Of a DNA stretch of 64,000 nucleotides, positions 9,383 through 21,126 are shown in pieces. Numbering within the stretch: position 1 is the first letter of the stretch; each line of letters begins with the position of its first letter. The notes beneath the pieces are model-generated. The model did no database searches. It was not told the DNA's origin and saw only the letters and a list, made by a program, of their open reading frames with translations. Where the stretch lies: assembly GCA_028689115.1 (NCBI GenBank), contig JAQTWV010000003.1, positions 1-64,000 on the forward strand, given 5' to 3'. Origin of the DNA: Candidatus Altimarinota bacterium (lineage in GTDB: Bacteria; Patescibacteriota; Gracilibacteria; BD1-5; UBA6164). The translations under genes were made by a program, and so were the position numbers.

Positions 9383-12232
9383 ATGTCTAAATTTTTAGAA
9401 GTTATTTGAGCCAAAACTCATAACTTAAAAAATATAAATGTATCAATCCCAAAAAATAAGATGACGGTTATAACTGGGGTTTCTGGTAGTTGAAAGTCAT
9501 CACTTGCTTTCAACACTATTTATAATGTTTGACAACAAAAATACTTAGAAAGTCTTAGTAGTTATGCGCGTATGTTTATTTGATGAATGTCTGAAGAAGC
9601 TGATGTTAGTGAGATAAATTGATTATCTCCTACTATTTCTATTGATCAAAAAACTACAAGTAAAAATCCTAGATCAACAGTTTGAACTATTACTGAAATC
9701 TATGATTATTATAAATTGTTGTTTTTGAATGTGTGAGAAAGAAAATGTGTTAAATGCTGAACTATAGTTAAAAAAGACACTATAGAAAGCATTATTACAT
9801 ATATAAATGAATTCGAAGATGCTAAAAAATTCTTAATAAAAGCACCAATTAAATGAGCTTTTGCTAATTTTGAAGAAATTAAAAAAGAAGTTTTAGATCT
9901 ATGATTTATCAGATTTTCAATCTGAAGTGATATTTATACTATAAATGATACAGTTGAATTAAATAATATTGATAATTTGTCAATAGTTGTAGATAGGCTA
10001 GTAAAAAAAGATTTTACGGAAGATTCATCAAATGATGTAAAGAGACTTAAGGATTCTATAAATCTTGCATATAAGATAGGTAAATGACAACTGATTATTG
10101 ATTCTATTGATACTGAAAAATGATTTTCTCAAATATTTGTTTGTTCTAATTGTGGACATATTCCAAGTGAATTAAATATATCAAGTTTCTCTTTTAATAG
10201 CCACCATTGAGCTTGTCCAGAATGTCATTGATTATGAGTTAAAAAAGTCTTTTTAGAAGATAGAGTTATAAATTTTAATCTAACTCTTTTAGAATGAGCA
10301 GTAATTGCACCATGATTTTGAGGTGAGTATTTTTTTGCATTGTTAAAAGAATTATCAAAGAAAACAAAGATTGATATAAATACTAATTATTCTCTACTTT
10401 CTAAAAAAGATAAAGATATTATATTATATGGTACTTGAGATATTCAATACAAAGTTACTTATATAAATGAATATTGAGTACAAAATACCTATAATACTAG
10501 ATTTGAATGAGTAATTAATGCACTTACAAGAAGATATTATGATGGTTGAAGTGAAAAATGACACTATGATGACTTTGTTGTAGATATGGATTGTCATGTT
10601 TGTAATTGATTTAGACTTAATGAAGAGAGTTTATCTACATTTGTTTGATGATTAAATATATGACAAGTTTCAGATTTTTCTGTAAATAAAGCCATAGATT
10701 TTTTAAAATCATTAAAAATGTCTAGATCAGAAGAACATCTGACAAAAAAAGTTATGAAAAATGCAGTCGAAAGATTAGAGTTTTTGTCATGAGTAGGTTT
10801 AGATTATATGACTATTTCTAGAAGAGCTTGAACTCTTTCAGGTTGAGAAGCTCAAAGAATAAGATTAGCAACACAGTTATGAACAAGATTAGAATGAATT
10901 ATTTATGTTTTAGATGAGCCATCAATTTGACTTCATCCAAGAGATAATGATATGCTTATTGCAAATCTTAAAAAATTAAGAGACATATGAAATACTCTTA
11001 TAGTTGTTGAGCATGATGAGGATATAATGAGAGAATGCGATCATATTATAGACATATGACCTGGTGCTTGAATACATGGTTGACAAGTTATGGCAACATG
11101 AAATATAAATGATATAATTAATAATCCAGATTCTGTAACTTGACCTTATTTAAGCCATAAAAGAGACGTAATTGTTAAAAGATGATTTAGACCAAGTTTT
11201 TCTGATTTGAAAAAAAATAAAAAAATACTTGAAATAGTTTGAGCTAGTCAACATAATTTAAAAAATGTAGATGTTTCTGTACCTTTATCAAATTTTGTTG
11301 TTGTAACTTGAGTTTCTTGAAGTTGAAAATCAAGTTTAGTTAATGATATTTTAGCTAATTATTTAGCAAATGAATTGAATAGAGCAAAGAGAGATGTTTG
11401 AGCATTTAAGGAAATAAGAGGACTTGAAAATTTAGATAAAACTGTAATTATAGATCAATCACCTATTTGAAAAACTCCTCGTAGTAATCCAGCTACATAT
11501 ACTCAAGTATTTACTCCAATTAGGGATGTTTTTTCTATGACACAAGAGGCTCAAATTAGATGATTTTGACCAGGTAGATTTAGTTTTAATACAAAAGATG
11601 GTAGGTGTGAAGCTTGTGATTGAGATTGAGTTAAAAAAATAGAAATGCATTTTTTACCACCAGTTTATGTAGAGTGTGAAACTTGTTATTGAAAAAGGTA
11701 TAATAGTGAAACTTTAACTATTAAATACAAATGAAAAACTATTTCAGATGTTTTAGATATGACAGTTGAGGAGGCAAAAGATTTTTTCTCAAGTCATCCA
11801 AAAATAACTAAAATATTAGATGTATTAGATGATGTTTGATTATGATATATTAAACTTTGACAATCAAGTACTACGCTTTCTGGTTGAGAATCTCAAAGGG
11901 TTAAGTTATCAACTGAACTTTCTAAAAGATCTACAAGTAAAACTTTTTATATATTAGATGAGCCTACTACTTGATTACATTTTCAAGATGTTGACAAATT
12001 ATTAAATATATTGCATTCACTTGTTGATAAATGAAATACCGTTATGGTAATAGAACATAATATGGATGTTATTATGAATGCAGATCATATAATTGACATT
12101 TGACCAGTTTGATGAGATAAATGAGGATATTTAATTGCAGAATGAACTGTGGATGATATAGCAAATGTAAGTAATAGTTTTACATGAGAAGCAATTGTTA
12201 AATATAGAAAAAAAATATTAGAAAATAAATAA
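9383..12232 (+). CDS. uvrA: Excinuclease ABC subunit A
   Basis: Damage-recognition ATPase of nucleotide excision repair, working with UvrB. The 949-residue product has normal length and two ABC halves: Walker A TGVSGSGKSSL near residue 35 and VTGVSGSGKSSL near 640, signatures [12 protein letters not shown] and LSGGESQRVKL, and Walker B regions VLDEPS and ILDEPT. Zinc motifs CVKC, CSNC, CPEC and CEAC/CETC are present. TGA codes for motif glycines throughout. It starts at ATG 9383 directly behind a terminator T tract, so its own promoter or read-through is needed. Mfd, the coupling factor for this pathway, is encoded at 30445. Confidence 0.98.
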
Positions 12233-12242
12233 AAAAATAATT

Positions 12243-13130
12243 ATGATTTTAGATTATTTAAAACAAGATATAGAAATAACAAATCTTTCAAATTTTAAAA
12301 CAAAGGCATTCACTAAATATTATTTTGAAATAAATGAATTAGATGATATTTTGAAGTTAAATGAAATAAATGATTTTTGTAAAATAAATAATTTATCTCT
12401 ATTATATATTTGATGAGGTACAAATATGTTGTTTGCTTTTGATCTGTATAATTGAGTTATTGTTAAAAATAACTTAAAATGATGGAATTATGATGAAAAA
12501 TCTATGATTCTAACTTCATATTCTAGTGAATCTATATCTGATATAGCAAAAGATCTAGAGAGTGTTTATAATCAAAAATTATGGCATAGATTTATATGAC
12601 TTCCTGGAAGCGTTTGATGAGCTGTTTACTGAAATGCATGATGTTTTTGATTAGAAACTGAAAATAATTTTTTAGAGGCTGAAATATATGATATTGAGAC
12701 TTGACAAACACTAAATTTAATTAAAGAGGATTTTAAATTTAATTATAGATCATCTTTAATAAAAGAACATAATAATAAGTATTTTATAATCAGTGCTAAA
12801 TTTGATTTATCTAAATTAGTTGAAAAGTATCATAGTGATGTAGATAATATAGATTTTAGAGAAAATAAACAACCGAAAGGAAATACATGTGGGAGTTTTT
12901 TTAAAAATCCTAATAAGGAAAATTCAGCTTGAGCTTTAATTGAACAAGTTTGATTGAAATGATACAAAATATGATGAGCTTATTTTTCTCAATTGCATGC
13001 TAATTTTTTAATGAATGATGGAACTGCAACTTATGATGATTTGTTAAAAATTATTAAATTAGCACAAAATAAGGTTAAAAATGAGTTTAAAATTGATTTA
13101 ATTCCTGAAGTTAGAATATTAACTAATTAA
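12243..13130 (+). CDS. murB: UDP-N-acetylenolpyruvoylglucosamine reductase
   Basis: FAD/NADPH enzyme that makes UDP-N-acetylmuramate, the second committed step of peptidoglycan synthesis. The 295-residue product carries YIGGGTNML, GLPGSVGGAVYGNAGCFG and the catalytic-serine segment TCGSFFKNP near the C-terminus, with the Glu in LIPEVRI. The GLPGSVGGAV region contains four TGA-coded glycines. It starts ten bases after uvrA and its stop is five bases before the next gene, so they are probably cotranscribed. Its presence argues for a peptidoglycan wall. Confidence 0.96.
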
Positions 13131-13135
13131 TTTTT

Positions 13136-13393
13136 ATGAAAAAATATTTAGAAATATTTATTGTTATTAGTATTTTATTATCAATAATTTACACTATATT
13201 ATATTTTTTTTATTTTGATTCTTTTTGTAGTAAATTTTCATGAATTGAAGAGAAAAATTATTCTGTAATTTTAAATAATTTTTCAGCATGTACTGATACA
13301 TTTGTTTGTAATATTACAGATATAGAAAGAGATGAAAGAACTCAAGTAAAAACATGGAAATGTATAAAAAAGGAAGTATTTTTTAAATTTTAA
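13136..13393 (+). CDS. Short single-helix protein with cysteines
   Basis: 85 residues: an N-terminal membrane helix (about 5-27) followed by a small extracytoplasmic domain with five cysteines (SFCSKF, SACTD, FVCNI, WKCIKK). The pattern suggests disulfides or metal binding outside the membrane. A DsbA-like oxidoreductase is encoded elsewhere in the window. The family is not recognised. It is sandwiched between murB and a pseudouridine synthase gene with small gaps. Confidence 0.6.
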
Positions 13394-13418
13394 ATAATAA
13401 TTTTAAATAGTAATATTA

Positions 13419-14138
13419 ATGGAAACAACACTAAGATTACAGAAATATTTAAGTCAGTCTTGAATATGTTCTAGAAGAAAAGCAGAAGAATATATAGCTG
13501 CTTGACTTATAAAAGTAAATGGACAAATAGCTACAATTGGTATGTCAATAAATCCTGAAATTGATAAGGTAGAAATGCTAGATAGTGCAGTTAAACAACA
13601 AAATGAACTTGTCTATTATAAACTTAATAAACCAAGATGAATTGTTACTACTTGTGCTCAACATGATGAACAAAATATAGTTGATATAATGGATGTAAAA
13701 GAAAGAGTTTTTCCTATTTGAAGATTAGATAAAGAAACAACAGGACTTATTCTTATGACAAATGATTGAAGACTTGCCAATTTTTTAATGCATCCTAAAT
13801 ATGAACATGAAAAAGAATATATAGTTGAAACATTTTGAAGTATAGATGATAAAGCTTTAGATTCAATGAGAAAATGATTATTTATACTTTGAAGTTATAC
13901 AAAGGAAGCTAAAATAGAAAGAATTTCATCTTGAAAATTTTCTATTGTTATTACTGAATGAAGAAATAGACAAATTAGAAGAATGGTAGAAAAAGTAGGT
14001 TCAAGAGTAAAAAAATTAAAAAGAATTAGAATAGAAAATATAGAACTATGAAATCTTGATTTTGGACAATATAGACACCTTAGTAGACCAGAATTAAAAA
14101 CGTTATTTGATAAATTATGAATTAAAAAAGACAGTTAA
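13419..14138 (+). CDS. 16S/23S rRNA pseudouridine synthase (RsuA/RluB family)
   Basis: Isomerises specific uridines in rRNA. The 239-residue product has an N-terminal S4 domain (LRLQKYLSQSGICSRRKAEE) and the catalytic motif PIGRLDKETTGLILMTNDG with the nucleophile Asp. The C-terminal GRNRQIRRMVEKVG loop is typical of the RsuA/RluB/E/F branch; the exact target cannot be told from sequence alone. The stop codon lies in a perfect palindromic terminator. Confidence 0.93.
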
Positions 14139-14153
14139 TTAACTGTCTTTTTT
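14124..14153. terminator. Perfect palindromic bidirectional terminator
   Basis: AAAAAAGACAGTTAA joined to TTAACTGTCTTTTTT, a 30-base perfect palindrome. The plus-strand stop TAA (14136-14138) is inside it and the convergent gene's stop is at its right edge. Confidence 0.85.
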
Positions 14154-14808
14154 ATATTATTTTTTTTAAAATAAGTATTTGTTTTCTTATATCTTTTAGT
14201 GTTTTTATAAATTCTTGTTTTATTTGATTTTGACTATCAAAATCTCTATATGAAAAATATTTTAAATCTTTTGATAAGCTATTTATTTCATTTAAAGCAT
14301 TTTTAGTTTTTGTTTCATTTTCATTTAAATAATTATTATTATACAATTTTTCATCATACATAACATTATAAATTTCTTCTATTTTAAATGATAATTTATA
14401 TCATAAGTTACTATAAAAATCTTTTTTTATTTTTAGATTAACTTCAAAACTATCTTTTTTCTTTTGTAAAGTTAGTTTTAAATCATCATTAACTTTTTTT
14501 ATTTCACTTAAAATAGTAGTTATAACTAAATTTTCTTTATCTTCATCTAAACTATTATTTTGAATTTTATTAAGTGATTCAATTAGATAATTTATTCTAT
14601 CAAGACTTTTTTTAATTTCCACATCATTTTCAACCTCATATTTCATAGAGAAATTTATTATTTTTTCTTTATGTCATAATAGGTATTTTTCAATAAGCAT
14701 AGTTTTCTCTATATTGCTTTTTCAAACATATGGATCTTCTTCCATATATGCAGTTGAAAAGCACAATATTCAGTATAATATCACGAATAATTTAACAAAA
14801 GTTTTCAT
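14152..14808 (-). CDS. Secreted coiled-coil protein, unknown
   Basis: 218 residues. Residues 1-21 (MKTFVKLFVILYGILCFSTA) are a signal peptide or N-terminal anchor. The remainder is Lys/Glu/Asn-rich and almost certainly helical, with long heptad-like stretches (NDVEIKKSLDRINYLIESLN and NALNEINSLSKDLKYF). No cysteine is found after the signal. The family is unknown. Transcribed toward the pseudouridine synthase gene and sharing its terminator. The divergent neighbour is the DinG-like helicase gene. Confidence 0.65.
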
Positions 14809-14879
14809 TTAAGTTTCTCTTATTTACTATTTTTGTTATTATATACTTATATGTATTTTATTCAAGAAATTTTTATATT

Positions 14880-17492
14880 ATGATTGTTTGTTTTGATTTA
14901 GAGACTACAGGTTTAGATAAGTATAATGATAAGATTATAGAAGTTGCAATGATTAAGTTTGATGAATATACTTTTGAAATTATTGATACTTACTCTAGTT
15001 TTGTTGACCCATTAATGCCAATTCCAGAGATTATTTCAAATATAACAAATATATTTGATGATGATTTAATATGAGCACCAAAAATAGAAGATTTAAGAGT
15101 AGAAATATTGGACTTTATTTGAGATGCTACACTTTTGTGACATAATGTAGATTTTGATATAGATTTTTTTGTAAATGCTTGAATAAATGTATCAAATAAT
15201 TATAAGATGGATACTTTTTTCTTTGCTAATTTTTTAACTTATAATGCTACTTCCCTAAATTTGGAAATGCTATGCAATCATTATAAAATACCATTTACAT
15301 GAGCTCATAGAGCTATAAATGATGTAAAAGCTACTGTAGAATTATTTAAAAAACAATTAGAAGATTTTTCTAAATTAAAAAAAGATAAGAAAAAAATAGT
15401 TTATTATTTGTTTAGTTTATCATTTGATAAAAACATAAAGAATATAGAAAAATTGCTATTTAGTGAATATGGTGAAAAAGTTAATTTGGAAGAATTTGAA
15501 AGTATTATATTAAAAAAAGTTTGAAAAAATGATTTTTTGGAGCAATTTTACTCAGATGAAAATTTGGAATGTGAAGATATTGTGAAGTTTTTTAATTTTT
15601 CAGAAAAAATTGAAGAAAGAGAAAATCAACTTAATATGACTAAAAATGTTTATGATACTTTTAATTCATGAAAAAAAACGCTTATTGAAGCTCCAACTTG
15701 ACTTTGAAAAAGTTTTGCGTACTTAATCCCCTCTATTATATTTTCAGTTAAAAATAATCAAAAAGTATATATTACAACAAAAACAAAAACACTTCAAGAA
15801 CAATTATATTTAAAAGATTTAAAATTTTTACATGAAAAATTATGAGTAAATTTCTCATATACTAAGCTTAAATGAAAAAGAAATTATGCTAGTTTAAAGT
15901 GATTTTTTGAATATGTATTTTTAGCAAATCTTAGTTATTATGAAGTTACTTTTTTATTAAAAGTTAGTTTTTGGCTTTTAGAAACTAAATATTGAGAACT
16001 TGACGAACTTAATTTTTATCCTGATGAGTATTGATATTTAAGAGATTTGAACAGTGAAGGTATTTATATATGAAATGATAAAAATCCATATAGAGAATAT
16101 GAATTTCTAACAAAAGCTAGAAAATCGCTTGAAAAAGCTAATATTGTTATAATAAATCATAGTTTGCTTTTTTCTGACCTAGAATCAGAAAATTCTATCT
16201 TGTATGATATGAAAAATTTGGTTATTGATGAGGCTCATAATATAGAAGATTCAGTAACAGAGTCACTTAGAGAGTCTTATAATTTAAAATATTTAAAAGA
16301 ACATTTTGATAAATGTGAAAAAATTTTTACAGTTAAAAATATAAAAAAAATCGATTTTTTAAATAAAAAAGAGTCACTATTATCAAATTTAGAAATACTT
16401 GATGATTATGCTTTTAGTTATATAAATAAAAAAATTCCTGATGATAGTCAATATAAAAATATATTAATAAAAGAAGATTTTTTTACAGATTTAGATTTTG
16501 CAATTTTGCTTTCAAAAATCAATTTAGATTTGATTGACATAGTTGACAAATTAAAGGTAATTAATGAATATGATTTTACAAAAGAGTTAAGTTATTATGA
16601 TAAAATAGCCAAAAATATAAATGTATTTTTTGACAAAAATAATCATAATAGATACATAAAAATATTGACATATGTAGATAGAACTGGTATTAATTTTGAT
16701 TTTACACTTTTAAATCCATGAGATCATTTATATAAAAATTTATGGAAAGATTTAAATAGTTGTTTACTTACTTCTGCTACCTTAAGTATAGGATGAAATT
16801 TTGAATATATAAAAAATATCTTAAAATTAGATGATTTTGGATTTTATTCTTATGATAGTGATTTTGATTATAGTAAACAAGCAACTTTATTTATACCAAC
16901 CGATATTTGAAATGTGAAGAATAATTGAGATGAAATGGTTGTTTTTCTAAGAGATTTTTTCCTTTTAGTTAGATGAAAAGTACTTACTTTACTTACTAGT
17001 TTTAGTGTAATTAAAAAAATTTATACATTTTGCAATTTAGATTTAAAAAAAGAGTGAATAAATTTATATGCACAGTCAATCTGATGAAGTAAAAATAAGC
17101 TTTTGTCAAACTTCACACAATCTCCAGATAACTCTATTTTGTTAGGAACTGATAGTTTTTGGGAATGAGTAGATATTCCAGGTGAAGATTTAAAATATTT
17201 GGTTATACATAAGTTTCCCTTTTCTGTCCCAAACGATCCTATTTTTCAAGCTAGAAGCGTATTTTTTAAAGATAGTTTTAATGATTATTCTCTTCCTAAA
17301 GCAATTATTAAGTTAAAACAATGATTTGGTAGACTTATAAGAACTAAAAATGATAAATGAATTGTTATATTACTAGATGATAGAATAAACACTAAGTGGT
17401 GAGATTTGTTTTATAGTGCCTTTCCAAAGGATATAAACATAAAAAAATGAACAAAAAAACAATTTTTAGAGATACTTGAAAAGAAACAATAA
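14880..17492 (+). CDS. dinG: DnaQ-like exonuclease fused to DinG-type helicase
   Basis: 870 residues. Residues 1-165 are a DEDDh 3'-5' exonuclease (CFDLETTG, LLGHNVDFDIDFF and the final GAHRAINDV). The rest is an XPD/DinG-like superfamily 2 helicase: Walker A LIEAPTGLGKS, DEAH box VIDEAHNIEDS, SATLS, GTDSFWEGVDIPG and the QGFGRLIR motif VI. The architecture matches the DinG of Firmicutes. The four iron-sulfur cysteines found between motif I and the DEAH box in classical DinG/XPD are absent. That raises the question whether this protein is a helicase or mainly a nuclease. The gene has its own terminator. Confidence 0.92.
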
Positions 17493-17493
17493 A

Positions 17494-17526
17494 ATACTTT
17501 ACTTAATTGTAAAGTCTTTTTTTTGA
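17494..17526 (+). terminator. Intrinsic terminator after dinG
   Basis: ACTTTAC-ttaatt-GTAAAGT stem followed by eight T's. Confidence 0.75.
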
Positions 17527-17583
17527 TATTAATTATTTTTTATGATATTATTATATTAATTATTATTTTATTAATACTTTTAT

Positions 17584-18447
17584 ATGTTAGAAACGGACGT
17601 AAAAACACCTACTCCAAATGAAGAAAAATCAACAAATATTTTTGATGAATTTTCAACGGATTCATCGCTAGTTGATGAGGTGGAAAAACTAAAAGAGGAA
17701 ACTAATAAAGATACATTTTATTATATTTCTTTAACTTGAAAAATATTACAAAAAATATTTATAATATTATTTTTATTATTTATATTACTTTTTTGATATA
17801 TATATATTCAAAAAAGTGATTCTTTTTCTGATAATTCACTATTAGATCCTATATGTTCTATTTTTATTGATTCTTCTATTTTAAAGCCAGAATGAACAAC
17901 ATATTGTTCATCTGTAAGTTTTACAAAGACTTATTATGAAGGTGTACTTGAAAAAGTAAAAACTGAACAAACTTCAAAAATATTAGAAAATATAATTAAA
18001 ATTTATGAAGAAAACAATTTTACAAAAACAAGAGATATAGTGTTTTTATTAGACAAGTCAAAAGATAGATTAAGTGTATTAAAGGTATTAGAAAAATTTG
18101 ATACATTAAAAAATGATTATTCTTGAAATATAGATAAAAGTGAAATTCAATGTGAAAGAATATCAATAGATACAGATAAAAAAGAATTAGTTATGACTTG
18201 TTACTCTTTTGCTCAAGGTTATGAAAGTTCTATAATTTGATTTCAATGAACAAAAGATGAAGAAGATATAACATGATGAACATCTATTTCAATTGCTAAT
18301 AGTTTTTTAAATTATATAGAAAAAAATTCAAAAGAATTTACATTAATTGATAGACAAAAAGTTTTTTCAAGTGAATCAATGACTTGAGAATCAAATGGTT
18401 ATACAAACAAAACATCTTTTGATGTAAAATTAAAAATTAATTTTTAG
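17584..18447 (+). CDS. Pilus-operon membrane protein (first gene)
   Basis: 287 residues: an acidic cytosolic N-terminus (about 1-55), one membrane helix (about 60-80) and an extracytoplasmic domain with cysteines (DPICSIF, TYCSSV, IQCERI, MTCYSF). The topology resembles bitopic type IV pilus accessory proteins such as PilN, but the sequence does not confirm this. Four bases separate it from the next gene, and pilB and pilC follow, so a role in pilus assembly is inferred from the operon. Confidence 0.65.
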
Positions 18448-18450
18448 AAA

Positions 18451-19782
18451 ATGAAAAGAACAAAAAGAGAAGAAAATTCAATTATAATTACTACGGTATT
18501 ATATTGATTGTTAATCATTGTAATGGTATATTTGTTTTTGTCATATGTAATTCCATGATTAAAAGATGTATGAAGTTTAAAATCAGCATTATCTTGAACA
18601 TATACTAATTTACAAAGAGTAGAAAAAGAATGAGTAAACTTAACAGAGTTTAACAATAGTGTTAAATGATTATTATCTAAAGATAGTAAAGATAAGAACA
18701 AAAACAAAGATGAAGAGTTATATTCTTCAGTTGTATTAAAAAGTATAGATGAAGCTTTTTATAATAAAAATATTAAAAATACTACAGAGGCAAATTTTAA
18801 TTTATTTATAGATAAGGTTACTAAAAAATATGCATCAAATTCAACTTTAAATAGTTGAGTAGATACAATATGAAAAATTTTACCTGTATATTCTGAGGAT
18901 GTATCTGATTTATGAAATAATTGATTAACTGATTTTAAATTTATCAACTATATCGAGTCAGTTGCTGAAACATTTAATATAAAATTTAATGATTCTATAT
19001 GAATATCAGATTTAAAATTACTTGATAGTTATGCAGTATGAATTTGAAATAATTCACTTGATACAAATATATTTTATATTCCTTTAGATTTAAATATAAC
19101 TTGAACTAAATCTTCTATTATCGATTTTTTATATTTTATTGAAAATGTTTGAAAAATTGAATTACTAGATGATTCTTCAATTTATGTAGGAAATGAAATA
19201 AGTAGTGATTTTCAAAATTTTAAATCATTAGTTTTAAAATGACAATTAAAGAAAGAAAACTATAACATATTTAATAATCAATTTTTTGATATAGAAAATA
19301 TATCTTTTCAAGAATATATTGATTCATCATTTGATCCAGTTGAAGATAAATGAACTTTCGTTAACTATATAAAATCAAATCAATGAAGAGAATCAATAAA
19401 AGCAAATGTTAAATTGAGATTTTATGTAAAATGAATACCTATATTTAAGATAGAAAATTTTATAAAAGATTTTATTACTGATTTTTGAAAAACAAAAACA
19501 ACATTAGATACACTTTTATCAAAAGCAGAAGATTGATCAATTAAACAACAAAAATTACAAGAAATAAGTACTGTTGTAAATCAAATTCAATTAACTATTG
19601 TTTCACCTATGCAAAAGAAATTAAGTAGTAAGTTAAATATTGATGAAACATATAAACAAGCAAATATTTATAAAAAAATTCTTGATTGATATAAAAAAGA
19701 TTTAGAGCAATATACTACTGTTGCAGTTGAAACTGCTACTGGCGCAGTACAAAATAAAAAAGATTTAGAAAAAAATAAATAA
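18451..19782 (+). CDS. PilO-like pilus assembly protein (putative)
   Basis: 443 residues: a short basic N-terminus, one membrane helix (about 10-38), a coiled-coil stretch and a large extracytoplasmic region. The segment IFYIPLDLNITGTKSSIIDF with FLYFIENVGKIELL resembles the PilO pattern (l-i-l-x-G-x-y-x-x-i-x-x-F-l-x-x-l-e). PilO aligns the pilus machine with the membrane. The assignment rests on topology, this motif and the position next to pilB/pilC. The C-terminus is Lys-rich. It is longer than usual PilO (about 200 residues), so other functions may be fused. Confidence 0.6.
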
Positions 19783-19788
19783 AAAAAT

Positions 19789-21057
19789 ATGAAATACAGT
19801 GAAGTAATAGAAGAATTAAAAAATATGGTTTATAAATGAGATAATATACAAAAAGTTTGTGATTATATCATTTTAGCAGCTGTTATTTGAGATTCTTCGG
19901 ATATACATTTAGAGCCATTATCTTCTTATGTTAGGCTTAGATATAGACTAGACTGAGAATTGAGAGAAATTTTGGAGTACCAAAATTTCCTTCATTCTTC
20001 AATTGTTGCTAGATTTAAAATCATGTCTGATTTAAAAATTGATGAATCAAGAGTTCCACAAGATGGTAGAATAAGTACTACTATTGAGTGAAAACCTCTT
20101 GACCTAAGAGTTTCTACACTACCTACTGTACATTGAGAAAAAGTGGTTATGAGAATTGTTGATAAGTCTAAAAAGATTCCTAAATTAACTGAACTTTGAA
20201 TTGAGTGAAAAAATTTAACTTTAATTAAAAAAGCAATAGAACTTCCAAACTGAGTAATATTGACTTCTTGACCTACTTGATCAGGTAAATCTACTACGCT
20301 ATATTCAGCATTAACTGATTTAAATAAGATAGATGTAAATATAATGACTCTTGAAGATCCAGTAGAAAATCAAGTAGATTGAATAAATCAATCTCAAGTT
20401 AAACCTGATATTGGTTACACATTTGCAAATTGATTAAGAACTGCATTGAGACAAGATCCAGATATAATAATGGTTTGAGAAATGAGAGACAAGGAAACTG
20501 TTGATATTGCAATTGAAGCAGCACTTACTTGACATTTGGTATTATCTACAATACATACGAATAATTCTGCTGAAACTATTACCAGAATACTTAATATGTG
20601 AGTACAACCATTTTTGATACCAGCATCTGTAAATATTATTATCGCACAAAGACTTATAAAAAGACTTTGTCCACATTGTAAAAAACCAGTTGATTTCAAA
20701 GGTTTAGGTAATGGTATGATATCAAATATAAAAAACGCAATTAATATAACTGAAAAAAAAGAACTTTTAGAAAGAGTTTGAGCTGAAAAATTAAGAGCAC
20801 CAGTTTTTTATTGACCAGTATGATGTGAAAAATGTGATAATTCTGGATATAAGTGAAGAGTTTGAATATATGAAGTTCTTGAAATTACTCCATGAGTAAA
20901 AGAAATGATTCTTGCATGAGCTTCAGCATTTAACATAAATATACAAGCTATTAAAGAGTGAATGGTATCATTAGAACAAGATTGAATAATTAAAGCATTA
21001 AATTGATTAACATCACTTGAAGAAGTTTATAAAGCTTCAAAAACACAAAATGGTTAA
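19789..21057 (+). CDS. pilB: Type IV pilus assembly ATPase PilB/GspE
   Basis: Hexameric ATPase that drives pilin polymerisation on the cytosolic face. 422 residues: an N2-like region with the SSDIHLEP motif, Walker A LTSGPTGSGKST, the Asp box ([10 protein letters not shown]), Walker [15 protein letters not shown] and the His box [10 protein letters not shown] four-cysteine zinc site (CPHCKKP and GCEKC) is present, as in assembly rather than retraction ATPases. The usual N-terminal MshEN/N1 domain is missing, so it is about 140 residues shorter than typical PilB. It is followed by a hairpin before pilC. Confidence 0.95.
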
Positions 21058-21059
21058 TT

Positions 21060-21117
21060 GAGACCGGTCTCTTAATTAATTAATACATTATTAAGACCGT
21101 TCTAATATTTTTTTAAA
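21060..21117 (+). terminator. Hairpin and T tract between pilB and pilC
   Basis: AGACCGGTCT near 21061 pairs with AGACCGTTCT near 21095 (one mismatch), followed by AATATTTTTTT. The first arm is itself the palindrome GAGACCGGTCTC. It could attenuate transcription between pilB and pilC. Confidence 0.6.
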
Positions 21118-21126
21118 ATATAAATT

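Noticed and set aside
14880-17492. Series of short ORFs that looked like decayed pseudogenes under the standard code
   Set aside because: The only interruptions are TGA; with the recoded reading they become full-length proteins with intact motifs. The same holds for uvrA, mfd and dnaE.
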